Assembly: GCA_022822245.1 (NCBI GenBank) | Contig: JAJECB010000394.1 | Location: 1 to 9,622 of the forward strand | Source of the DNA: Gammaproteobacteria bacterium | GTDB taxonomy: Bacteria > Pseudomonadota > Gammaproteobacteria > HK1 | Length of the DNA stretch: 9,622 nucleotides | Reading direction: 5' to 3' | Part shown: positions 1-6,144 of the stretch, one piece after another | Numbering within the stretch: the first letter of the stretch is position 1 | How the letters are laid out: every line of letters begins with the position of its first letter | Notes under the pieces: generated by a model | The model's database searches: none | Seen by the model: only the letters and a program-made list of their open reading frames with translations | What the model was told of the DNA's origin: nothing | Made by a program: the position numbers and the translations under genes

Positions 1-1188
1 AACCACCGCGAGCGGGCCGATGCTCGCCAGGTACTGGAAGCGGTCGGCGACGAAGGCGATCTGCATGAAGCGAAAGTCCACGAAGCCGAGGACCGGCGAG
101 AGGGTCAGCGCGAAGAAGAGCACACCGGCAAGGGGTCCGCGCCCGATCCGGCCCCGCGCGAGCCACAGCGCCACACCGAGGGCGACGAGGGCGGCGATGG
201 CAAGCCATCCGAGGAGGTCGCCCGGGTGCACTTCCCAGCGCGGATAGAGCACCGGCAGGGACGCCGGCCATACGAGCTGATGGGCATAGACCCAGAGGGC
301 CCGGGCCGCGATGAGAGCCCGCTCCACCAGTGAGTAATCCAGGGCGGAGTCGATCCGGTCGCGGTAGAAGGCGAGGTCGGCGAGGGTGACGCCGAGGGCG
401 AGCGCGAACAACGGCACGACGCATGCGGCATCGCGCCAGGTGACGCGACCCGCCTGCCACCAACGAAGCAGCAGCAGGGCGGCCGGCAGGGTGACCGCGA
501 TGGACTTCGAGAGCAGCGCCGCGGCAAAGAGCGCGAGGCACAGCAGATACCGTCCCGGACCGGGCGCCTCCGCGAAGCGAAGCCAGACATGGACCGCGCC
601 CAGGTAGAAGAGGGCGGAGAGGAGATCCTTGCGCTCGATGATCCATGCCACCGACTCCACGTGCACGGGGTGCACCGCGAACACCGCGCCCACGAGCCAT
701 GCGCCGGGGACCCCGAGGCGAAGCAGCAGGCGCCACACCAGCACCGAATTCAGCGCGTGCAGCCCGACGTTGACGGCGTGGTAGCCGATGGGGTTGAACC
801 CCCAGAGCTTGTGCTCGATCCAGAAGGTCGTGTAGACGATGGGCCAGTAGTGGTTCTCGCGCGCAATCTCCGAAGGGGAGAGCCAGATGGAGACGATCCC
901 GTCGAGGCGGCGAACGAGCGGCTCGGTGACGAAGATCCAGTCGTCCCAGACGAAGCCGCCGAACAACAGCGCAGGGGTGTAGACGACGATGGCCAGCAGG
1001 ACGAGCGCCCGGCCCTTGCGCCCTTCGCCGTGCTGCGCCCATTGCGCCACGCGAAGGAACGCGGCGTCGCGAGCTCCGGCATTCGAGCCGGCCGCGAGCG
1101 CGGGCGCCGAGACCCTCCCGAGGCCATGCATCGGCCCGTCCGCAGTCATCGTCGAACCGGACGATGTCGTCCTCGCCGAGGCAGTCAC
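1..1188 (-). CDS. TMTC/ArnT-like GT-C membrane glycosyltransferase (3' end outside window)
   Basis: The reading frame is open to the left edge, giving 396 codons without the C-terminus. The protein is polytopic. An acidic pair (FVWDDW, residues about 80-84) lies in the first non-cytoplasmic loop, as in GT-C enzymes that use polyprenol-phosphate sugars. The segment HPVHVESVAWIIERKDLLS (about 173-191) is the hallmark of the TMTC/DUF1736-type family, whose members often carry C-terminal TPR repeats; that part would lie outside the window. The likely role is sugar transfer to a protein or glycan on the outer face of the inner membrane. I chose the GTG start at 1188 because it overlaps the stop of the upstream glycosyltransferase (GTGA) and has GGAGG 9 nt upstream. 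An ATG at 1149 in the same frame lacks a clear ribosome binding site. The family call is fairly secure; substrate and acceptor are unknown. Confidence 0.85.
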   Translation of the reverse strand, partial: MTASARTTSSGSTMTADGPMHGLGRVSAPALAAGSNAGARDAAFLRVAQWAQHGEGRKGRALVLLAIVVYTPALLFGGFVWDDWIFVTEPLVRRLDGIVSIWLSPSEIARENHYWPIVYTTFWIEHKLWGFNPIGYHAVNVGLHALNSVLVWRLLLRLGVPGAWLVGAVFAVHPVHVESVAWIIERKDLLSALFYLGAVHVWLRFAEAPGPGRYLLCLALFAAALLSKSIAVTLPAALLLLRWWQAGRVTWRDAACVVPLFALALGVTLADLAFYRDRIDSALDYSLVERALIAARALWVYAHQLVWPASLPVLYPRWEVHPGDLLGWLAIAALVALGVALWLARGRIGRGPLAGVLFFALTLSPVLGFVDFRFMQIAFVADRFQYLASIGPLAVV

Positions 1189-2168
1189 CCGTCCGCACCT
1201 CCACCAGATCCGGCGGCGTCTCCCCGGGATTCTCCAGGCGGTGTCGGGCGCCCTCGATGCGTCGCGTTTCGTACCCCCCGTATCCCCTCCGGCGCCTGGC
1301 GCCAACCGCCGGCGAGGTGGAAGCGATAGAGCCGCGCGAGCTGGCGGAGATAGGCGAGCAGCGTGCGCCAGCTCATCTTGCTCGAGCCGATGTGCCGGTC
1401 GTGGAAGACGATGGGCACCTCGGTGGTCCGCAGCCGTCCGCGAACCATGAGCTCCAGCGCAATCTTGTAGCCGAGGGGGCGCAGGCGCTCGGGCACCGGC
1501 AGGAGGCGGCGATCCGCGGCGAAGAAGCCCGAGAGCGGGTCGGCGCAAGTGACGAGGGGCTGCGCGAACGCGGTCGCGAGGCGCGAGCTCAAGCGCCGGT
1601 TCCGGCTCCAGCCGCGGTCCAGGGATGCGCCGGGGACGTAGCGGCTGCCGAGGGCGAGCTCCGCACCGGTGTCGAGAGCGCCGAGCAGATCCGGGATGCG
1701 CTCCGGAGGATGGGAGAGATCGGCGTCCATGACCACCACCCGATCGAAGCGGGCGAGACGGATCCCGAGCAGGACGGAGAGCGAGAGGTCTCGCGGCGGC
1801 TCGCGGCGCACGTGCAGGCGGACCGGCGCGCACCTCCCGAGCTCCGCGACCACCTCCTCGGAGCCGTCGTCGGAATCGTCGTCGACGAGGAGCAGCTCCC
1901 ACTCCGATCCGTACCCGGATAGTGCGCCCCGCACCCGCTCGACGAGCGCACGAAGACCTGCCGCCTCCCGGAACGTCGGGACCACGATGGAGACGGGCGC
2001 GGGGACCGAAGCGGACTTTGCCGGCAAGGCAGCCGCGGCCGCTTGCGAGTCGGGACAGCGGGAACGAGCCGCCGGAGCCGAATCTGGCGAGCCCCGGCCG
2101 TACCGGGGATCCGCGATGTCCATGGAGCGATGGTGGTTCATGGCGGTGTCCGGCGCGTCAGCTCGCAT
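1185..2168 (-). CDS. Polyprenol-phosphate glycosyltransferase, DPM1-like GT2 family
   Basis: The 327-residue protein has a low-complexity N-terminus of about 55 residues followed by a GT-A fold. Visible motifs in order are IVVPTFRE (61-68), LLVDDDSDDGS (93-103), VVVMDADLSHPPERIP with the metal-binding DxD (144-159), LALGSRYVPG (171-180), ADPLSGFFAADRR (209-221), GYKIALELMVRGR (233-245) and EVPIVFHDRHIGSSKM (250-265). These match dolichol/polyprenol-phosphate mannosyltransferases, which make the lipid-linked sugar used by GT-C enzymes. There is no C-terminal membrane domain. Its stop overlaps the GT-C gene start, so the pair probably works together. The start at 2168 overlaps the 3' end of a truncated membrane-protein gene by 11 bp. 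No good ribosome binding site is seen, so translation may once have been coupled to that gene; later starts at 2141 and 2123 are possible. The sugar (mannose, glucose or another) cannot be read from the sequence. Confidence 0.9.
   Translation of the reverse strand: MRADAPDTAMNHHRSMDIADPRYGRGSPDSAPAARSRCPDSQAAAAALPAKSASVPAPVSIVVPTFREAAGLRALVERVRGALSGYGSEWELLLVDDDSDDGSEEVVAELGRCAPVRLHVRREPPRDLSLSVLLGIRLARFDRVVVMDADLSHPPERIPDLLGALDTGAELALGSRYVPGASLDRGWSRNRRLSSRLATAFAQPLVTCADPLSGFFAADRRLLPVPERLRPLGYKIALELMVRGRLRTTEVPIVFHDRHIGSSKMSWRTLLAYLRQLARLYRFHLAGGWRQAPEGIRGVRNATHRGRPTPPGESRGDAAGSGGGADG
1198..1202 (-). promoter_or_regulatory. Ribosome binding site GGAGG for the GT-C gene
   Basis: On the minus strand GGAGG lies 9 nt before a GTG at 1188 whose last two bases are the first two of the TGA stop of the upstream GT2 gene. 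This supports translational coupling and decides the start of the GT-C gene in favour of GTG over the ATG at 1149. Confidence 0.7.
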
Positions 2169-2332
2169 GGACCGGGACGCGGGCCGTAGCGGGCCGGCGG
2201 GTCTTCCGGATCAGGGCGTCCGCGACGTAGTGGTGGAAGTTGACAATCTGGTAGAGGACGAGGGTGGCGGAGATGCCGGCGAAGAAGAGCCGGTCGATGG
2301 CCCGGAGAACCCCGCCGCAGACGGCACCGGCG
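2158..2332 (-). pseudogene. 3' stump of a His-rich polytopic membrane protein gene, cut off at Rpn unit 1
   Basis: The last 57 or so codons match the C-terminus of the intact membrane protein at 4395-5483. The stump has GGVLRAIDRLFFAGISATLV followed by LYQIVNFHHYVADALIRK; the intact gene has GGLLQAIDWLFFAGLSATIV followed by LYQIVNFHHYIVDAIIWR. About three quarters of the residues agree, so this is a diverged paralogue and not a recent copy. The similarity stops at about 2330, exactly where similarity to the leader of the second Rpn unit begins. No upstream part of the gene is found on the other side of the Rpn unit. The TGA stop at 2160-2158 overlaps the start of the GT2 gene. Confidence 0.8.
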
Positions 2333-2586
2333 TTCATCCTGACCGAGCGGGTGTCGTCAGCCACTATCGGAGCGGAGGTACGAGCATCCGGTCCGCCTCC
2401 GGCGTACGCACAATCGGGCGGAAATCCTACGCACGACGGGCGCAATGCCCGTAGACGTACGGCGCCGCGCGAGACATGCTCCCAGGAGCCATCGACCGGG
2501 CGTCGGGGCGGCTGCCGCCTCGGCAGGGACACGGAGGACGGTGCCGGCGCTCCGGTCGTGGCACCCCTCGCCCGGAGCCCCCGTCC
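2333..2586 (+). repeat. Conserved non-coding leader of Rpn unit 1
   Basis: This stretch aligns with 6145-6401 upstream of the second Rpn gene. The best conserved parts are an identical 23-bp block at 2435-2457, the 16 bases AGCCATCGACCGGGCG at about 2487-2502, and GCCGCCTCGGCAGGGAC just after. The first holds a perfect 6-bp stem with a 5-nt loop (ACGGGC-GCAAT-GCCCGT, 2436-2452). Flanking CTACG (2427-2431) can pair with CGTAG (2450-2454) as a competing stem. A second small hairpin is CTGCCG-CCT-CGGCAG. No gene is supported here. It may be a control region, a structured RNA, or the site on which the nuclease acts. Confidence 0.55.
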
Positions 2587-3717
2587 ATGGCCAAGCACGA
2601 CGCCGCCTGGAAGCGTCTCTTCTCCTTCCCCGACATGGTGCGCGACCTGCTCGCGGGGTTCGTCCTCCTGGAATGGAACGAGGCGCTCGAGCTCGCCACC
2701 CTGGAGCCCGGGTCGGCCAGCTTCGTGAGCGACTCCCTGCGCGAACGTATCGAGGATCGGGTGTGGCGGGTGCGCCGCCACGACCAGCGCCTCGACCTGA
2801 TGGTGTGCCTGGAGTTCCAGTCCACCGTCGACCGGACCATGGCGGTGCGGGTGCTGGATTACTCGGCGCTGCTGTACCAGGAGCTGCTGCGCAACCGGGA
2901 GCTGCGCCGGGCCGCCCAGGTCGAGTCCGGCGGCAAGAATCGCAAGGGCCGGCGCCGGCGCGTCAAGCCCGAGCCCCTCCCTCCGGTGCTCCCCATCGTG
3001 CTCTACCACGGGAGGAAGCGATGGCGGGCCAAGGAGGACGTGGCCGGGCTGTGCGCCCCGAGCGGCGAGCGCCTCGCCCCCTACCAGCCATCGCAGCGCT
3101 ACTTCGTGCTCGACGTGGGCCACCATACCGGCCCCTTGCCCCAAGGGCGCAACCTGATGGCGGCGCTGATTCGGCTCGCGCACTGCCGCGATACGCAGGC
3201 GGTGGCGTCGGTGCTGGGGGCGCTGATCAAGGAGCTGGCGCCCTCGCAGACGGGGTTGCTGGGCGCCTTCCTCGTGTGGTACGAACAGGCGCGCAAGCGA
3301 CACGACTTGCCGAAGGTGGACTTGCCGATTCTCGACGACTTGAACGAAGGAAAGACCATGCCGAACGAAGTCATGCGCGAACAGGTCGCTCGCTGGGCAG
3401 AACAGCAGCTCGCCCCGCAGTTGGAGCGGAGCCGAGCGGAAGGCCGAAGCGAAGGCCGAAGCGAAGGCCGAAGTGAAGGCCGTACCCAGGGCCGGACGGA
3501 GGGCCAGGTCGAGGTCGTGCGCCGGCTGGCGGCGCGGAAGTTTGGGGCGGAGACGGCGGAGCGGCTGGCCGCTCGCCTCGCGGAGATCGCCGACCCGGAG
3601 CGGGCGGTCGAGGTCGGCGAGTGGCTCCTCGAGTGCGAGAGCGGGGAGGACCTGCTCGACCGAGTGGAGCGCCTGTGCGAGTCCACCGCCAACGGAGACG
3701 GCGCCCCGCCGGGGTGA
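2587..3717 (+). CDS. Rpn-family recombination-promoting nuclease / putative transposase (copy 1)
   Basis: The 376-residue protein has the PD-(D/E)XK-type Rpn domain. It begins HDAAWKRLFSFPDMVRDLLA (4-23), then has D70 and the CLEFQS core with E76 and Q78, R88 and Y92, and continues with LPIVLYHG (135-142) and YFVLDVG. Known Rpn proteins are DNA endonucleases that stimulate RecA-independent recombination. An insert of about 22 mostly basic residues after residue 104 is absent from copy 2. The C-terminal part has EGRS tandem repeats (from residue 285), then the RRLAARKFGAETAERLA region and WLLECESGEDLLDRVERL, both shared with copy 2. The ATG at 2587 aligns with the TTG start of copy 2 and has GGAG about 9 nt upstream; an in-frame ATG at 2476 would add 37 residues of low-complexity leader and is less likely. 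The gene lies opposite to all its neighbours. Confidence 0.88.
   Translation: MAKHDAAWKRLFSFPDMVRDLLAGFVLLEWNEALELATLEPGSASFVSDSLRERIEDRVWRVRRHDQRLDLMVCLEFQSTVDRTMAVRVLDYSALLYQELLRNRELRRAAQVESGGKNRKGRRRRVKPEPLPPVLPIVLYHGRKRWRAKEDVAGLCAPSGERLAPYQPSQRYFVLDVGHHTGPLPQGRNLMAALIRLAHCRDTQAVASVLGALIKELAPSQTGLLGAFLVWYEQARKRHDLPKVDLPILDDLNEGKTMPNEVMREQVARWAEQQLAPQLERSRAEGRSEGRSEGRSEGRTQGRTEGQVEVVRRLAARKFGAETAERLAARLAEIADPERAVEVGEWLLECESGEDLLDRVERLCESTANGDGAPPG
3439..3507 (+). repeat. 12-bp tandem repeat coding EGRS
   Basis: The unit GAAGGCCGAAGC occurs at 3439-3450 and 3451-3462, with one change at 3463-3474 (AAGT), followed by a partial copy and degenerate GR-T/QG units to about 3507. The repeat keeps frame, so copy-number change alters protein length without frameshift. 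In the second Rpn gene the same place holds only AEGRAEGE. Confidence 0.85.
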
Positions 3718-3796
3718 CGCCGGCGCACGCCTGACGAGAACGAGCCTTTCCATTTCCTCGCTGACATTTTCTCGTCTCATGTTTACCGCCATTCCA

Positions 3797-4351
3797 TCAC
3801 GTAGTCTGGAAAAGCTGGCAATAGTCGCCAGAACCCGCCTTGCGGAGTGCTTTGACAGCCTTTCGGCGTGAGGTGCGTTCGCGATCGTTGTCTACGATGT
3901 AGGGGGTCCGTTTCAGCCGGGCGATGTAGTCATCGTTCGGCCCGTGTCGGACGGCTCCGGCGATCGTCAGCGCCAGATACCAGTCGTAGGGGTTCAGGGA
4001 ATCGTCGCGGTCGGTAGCGAGATAGCAGCTCGTGGAGAAGCACTTACCATCCTTGACGAGTCGGACGGGGAAGTCGTCGCATCGCTGATAGCCGCCGTCC
4101 TTGGTGCCTTCGGCCTTGTCCAGTTCCGTTCGCTCGGATTCCAGGATCTCGAACACCACGCCGAAGGAACGCAAACGGCTTCCTTCCGAGGACCGGAGGG
4201 TCGCCTTCCCGGAGCCATCCGTGCTTCGCTTGCTGAACTCAAGGACGTGATCGGGGGCTTCGGCGACGCCGATGGGCTTGGCGCTCGGGCAACGAGCACG
4301 CAGACGTTCCGTCAACATGTTCGAGCCGTAGCCGAAGTAATGGAATGTCAT
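3797..4351 (-). CDS. Gamma-glutamylcyclotransferase-like (GGCT/AIG2 fold) protein
   Basis: The 184-residue protein begins MTFHYFGYGSNMLTERL, the YGSNM substrate-binding signature of the family. The segment SFGVVFEILESERTELD followed by KAEGTKDGGYQR carries the Glu of the LDxxEG motif, which matches the catalytic Glu of GGCT enzymes. Family members release 5-oxoproline from gamma-glutamyl compounds or modify gamma-glutamylamines. The length is normal for the family. I chose the ATG at 4351 because the YGSN motif sits near the N-terminus in relatives; GTG 4390 and ATG 4384 would add 11-13 residues that do not look like domain. The region is visibly less GC-rich than its surroundings, and the bases just after the gene (3740-3796) are close to balanced, which suggests separate acquisition. 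It lies 43 bp after the membrane-protein gene on the same strand. The substrate is unknown. Confidence 0.82.
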   Translation of the reverse strand: MTFHYFGYGSNMLTERLRARCPSAKPIGVAEAPDHVLEFSKRSTDGSGKATLRSSEGSRLRSFGVVFEILESERTELDKAEGTKDGGYQRCDDFPVRLVKDGKCFSTSCYLATDRDDSLNPYDWYLALTIAGAVRHGPNDDYIARLKRTPYIVDNDRERTSRRKAVKALRKAGSGDYCQLFQTT

Positions 4352-4394
4352 CGCCGTATATCTGCCGTCTGGTTTGGATGCCATACCCACCGCG

Positions 4395-5483
4395 TCAGCT
4401 TGCGGGGGCCGGGGCGCGGGGCGGGGTGGGCTTGGGGGAGCGCCAGATGATGGCGTCGACGATGTAGTGGTGGAAGTTGACGATCTGGTAGAGGACGATG
4501 GTGGCGGAGAGGCCGGCGAAGAAGAGCCAGTCGATGGCCTGGAGCAGGCCGCCGTACACGGCTCCCGCGATCGCGGTGCAGGCCAGCAGGTAGAGGCCGA
4601 TCCGCCCCGGCTGGCTGAGGTACGAGAGGAAGCGCGCCCGGGGGTCGATGCCCTTCTCGAAGCGGCGGTGGTTCTGCATCCACACGAAGAGGATGTATTG
4701 GCAGTTGTGCCAGATGTTGATCATGAGGAAGCCGAAGGTGATGTCGTCCAGCCACACGTAGGCGACGCTGAAGATCGCGATGTGGGTCAGCAGGTAGAGG
4801 GTGTGCACCGCCGCGAGGCGCCTTTGGGCGATGGCGACGAGCCTTCTCGCGGCCCACACCGCCAGCAGGGCGGCGGCCGCGTACCCCGCCAAGCTCGCGA
4901 CGGGGGCGGGGATGGGCACCGTCCACAGCTCCATGCCGAGGAAGTGGGTGTGGCCCTCGCTCGACCGGAGCAGGATTCCGTAGACCGGGATTGCGTAGAA
5001 GATGGCCCGGTCCAGCCAGCCGTCTTCGTAGAGGGCGGCGGGATCGGCCCGCCGGTAGGCTCGGGACACCCCCCAGCTCTGCCGCGCGTAGTGCCACCAT
5101 TGCCAGTAGAAGTAGATGGTGACGATGACCCAGAGGCCGACCTGCCAGGCGACGAGAACGGTGGCCAGGGCGACGATGGGCAGGAGGTGCGTGATCATCC
5201 ACCCGCGCTCCTCGAAGCTCGCCCGGTCGAAGCAGAGCCGGGTGAAGGTGGAGATCACGTGGTGGTATCCGAGGACCCAGATATCCAGGAGCAGGATCGG
5301 GTAGAACAGCGACGGCTCGATCACGATCACCGTCCCGGAGAGGAGCGCGAGCCCGATCCCCCCGAGGATGAACGCGCTGTCGAAGCGGGCGTCGCGGAGC
5401 CACGCGGGGCGGGGGCGCGACCGCGCGACCCCAGCGCGCTCCGTCCGCGTCGCGGTTACCACCGTGATCGGCATCGTGTTCAT
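4395..5483 (-). CDS. Polytopic membrane protein rich in conserved-looking histidines, function unknown
   Basis: The 362-residue protein has about eight or nine hydrophobic segments after a basic N-terminus. Histidines cluster near membrane ends: GYHHVIS (72-78), WQWWHYARQSWGV (127-139), HTHFLG (178-183), NIWHNCQY (257-263), QNHRRFEKG (270-278) and LYQIVNFHHYIVDAIIW (331-347). Such clusters recall membrane-embedded di-metal oxygenases and desaturases or Brp/Blh-type proteins, but I cannot assign it to a named family. The C-terminal 50 residues recur in the stump at 2158-2332, and the INIHH motif recurs in the broken gene at 8572-9217, so this is a locally repeated family. The start at 5483 is the first ATG; its ribosome binding site is weak and ATG 5474 is an alternative. 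Confidence 0.8.
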   Translation of the reverse strand: MNTMPITVVTATRTERAGVARSRPRPAWLRDARFDSAFILGGIGLALLSGTVIVIEPSLFYPILLLDIWVLGYHHVISTFTRLCFDRASFEERGWMITHLLPIVALATVLVAWQVGLWVIVTIYFYWQWWHYARQSWGVSRAYRRADPAALYEDGWLDRAIFYAIPVYGILLRSSEGHTHFLGMELWTVPIPAPVASLAGYAAAALLAVWAARRLVAIAQRRLAAVHTLYLLTHIAIFSVAYVWLDDITFGFLMINIWHNCQYILFVWMQNHRRFEKGIDPRARFLSYLSQPGRIGLYLLACTAIAGAVYGGLLQAIDWLFFAGLSATIVLYQIVNFHHYIVDAIIWRSPKPTPPRAPAPAS

Positions 5484-5631
5484 CGAATCTCAGTCCCGTC
5501 TCTCTCGTCCATTCGCTCGCCGATGGCGGGTGCGCGCCTCCGCGATGGCATTCGGTCGGCGCGGCTCCGTGGCCCGGTGACTTCGCAGGTCGGGCTGGGA
5601 GAAGGCGTCGTCCGGCATCCGGCCATTGGCT
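5484..5631. other. Intergenic region with no recognised feature
   Basis: There are 148 bases between the start of the membrane-protein gene and the 3' end of HEPN-like copy A. I see no coding sequence, clear terminator or repeat. It is the place where a promoter for the membrane-protein gene would be expected, but I could not pick one with confidence. Confidence 0.4.
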
Positions 5632-5943
5632 TCACATCAGATCGAACGCGCCGATGTGCATCGCGTCGTTTCTCGCTTCGCGCACGATGTCGTACTGCTG
5701 CGCGAATGCGAGCTCGTGGTCGTCTGCGCCCTCGCCCTCCAAGGGATGGTGCTTCTCGACCAACTCCTGGAAACAACAACCGAGTTCGAACAGCCCGTTG
5801 CTGTTCGGCCACAACTGTCTGCCGAGGCGTTCCACCGCGAACAGGATGGGCTGATAGCCTTCTCCGTCGGAGAGCGCCCGCTCGCGCGCGCGCCGCAGCT
5901 CTCCGCGAAAGTAGATGACGGTAGCGGCGGCGATAGCCTTCAT
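5632..5943 (-). pseudogene. HEPN-like protein fragment, copy A (C-terminus missing)
   Basis: The 103-residue open frame starts MKAIAAATVIYFRGELRRAR, contains YQPILFAVERLGRQLWP and AFAQQYDIVREARNDAMHIG, and stops four residues later. RNDAMH fits the RX4-6H motif of HEPN-superfamily proteins, many of which are RNases. From memory, relatives continue well past this motif (some fused to CBS domains), so this is probably a truncated gene; that comparison is not tested here. The ATG at 5943 has AGGAG 6 nt upstream, so it may still be translated. Copy B at 7582-7914 is its relative on the far side of Rpn unit 2. It is unclear whether a HEPN fold can form at this length. Confidence 0.55.
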
Positions 5944-5949
5944 GCCCCG

Positions 5950-5954
5950 CTCCT
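5950..5954 (-). promoter_or_regulatory. Ribosome binding site AGGAG of HEPN-like copy A
   Basis: AGGAG on the minus strand lies 6 nt before the ATG at 5943. The matching place in copy B reads AGAGCG, so the site is lost there. This supports the ATG as the true start in copy A. Confidence 0.55.
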
Positions 5955-5999
5955 CTGCAACCTTTGACGGTGGCAAGGGAACGGTCTCCTCTCGGCGTT

Positions 6000-6046
6000 C
6001 GCTTCGCGAGCCATCGCGGGGTGACCTTGATGGTCCCGGGTAGTGA
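6000..6046 (-). pseudogene. 3' tail remnant of a Flp pilin gene
   Basis: Read on the minus strand this gives TIKVTP, then CGA where the pilin at 8015 has AIRITP followed by TGA. The neighbouring 34 bp (6000-6033) align with 8001-8034 with a few mismatches. The stop codon has changed to CGA, and no pilin sequence upstream of the last few codons is present. It is therefore a scar left by the duplication. Confidence 0.6.
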
Positions 6047-6140
6047 TGGGGGTGGCCGGCCGGGTGAGGCCGAGCGCCCCACCCCACCCGGGCAGGGTCT
6101 CGCCCACGAGCGGCGCGGCCGGCGCTACGCGGCCGGCACG
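6047..6140. other. Short GC-rich spacer between repeat A and Rpn unit 2
   Basis: No gene is seen. The stretch is extremely GC-rich and contains GCGGCCGGC twice (about 6116-6138) and G-rich and C-rich runs (GGGGTGG near 6048, CCACCCC near 6080) that could pair. It has no counterpart at Rpn unit 1. Confidence 0.4.
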
Positions 6141-6144
6141 GGCG

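Larger units (their letters stand above)
2329..3730 (+). mobile_element. Rpn unit 1: conserved leader plus Rpn-family nuclease gene
   Basis: This block has a counterpart at 6141-7398. Similarity begins at the shared GGCGTTCATCCT, runs through about 255 bp of non-coding leader and the whole gene, and fades about 10 bp after the stop codon. The left edge coincides with the break in a host gene. A possible imperfect terminal repeat exists (the reverse complement of 2324-2333 against 3717-3726, 9 of 10 bases), but it is very GC-rich and weak. No target-site duplication could be recognised. Boundaries are inferred from the comparison of the two copies. Confidence 0.55.
5650..6046. repeat. Direct repeat of about 400 bp, copy A, left of Rpn unit 2
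   Basis: This aligns with 7618-8047 in the same orientation. By eye, 45 bp at 5650-5694 match 7618-7662 perfectly and 85 bp at 5805-5889 match 7773-7857 perfectly. The block between them (about 5750-5804) is strongly diverged. A 21-bp block at 5971-5991 equals 7939-7959. The right end reaches the 3' tail of a Flp pilin gene. The repeat holds the HEPN-like fragment and the pilin tail. Confidence 0.85.

Noticed and set aside
589..2454. Plus-strand open frames opposite the two glycosyltransferase genes
   Set aside because: They have no recognisable domains and lie opposite frames with complete GT-C and GT2 motifs. They are antisense shadows caused by high GC.
2324..3726. Terminal inverted repeat of Rpn unit 1 (ACGCCGGTGC / ACGCCGGCGC)
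   Set aside because: The match is short and very GC-rich, is much weaker at Rpn unit 2, and has no accompanying target-site duplication, so it is not reported as a feature of its own.
2158..3792. Long minus-strand open frame of 544 codons across Rpn gene 1
   Set aside because: It lies opposite a clear Rpn gene, and most of its sequence is the low-complexity Arg/Leu/Ala/Gln-rich type that GC-rich antisense frames produce. Only its last 57 or so codons are real, as the stump of the membrane-protein gene.
4374..5918. Plus-strand open frame of 514 codons opposite the membrane-protein gene
   Set aside because: It is rich in Asp, Glu, Val and Gly, as expected for the complement of a hydrophobic GC-rich gene, and the minus strand has clear membrane segments.
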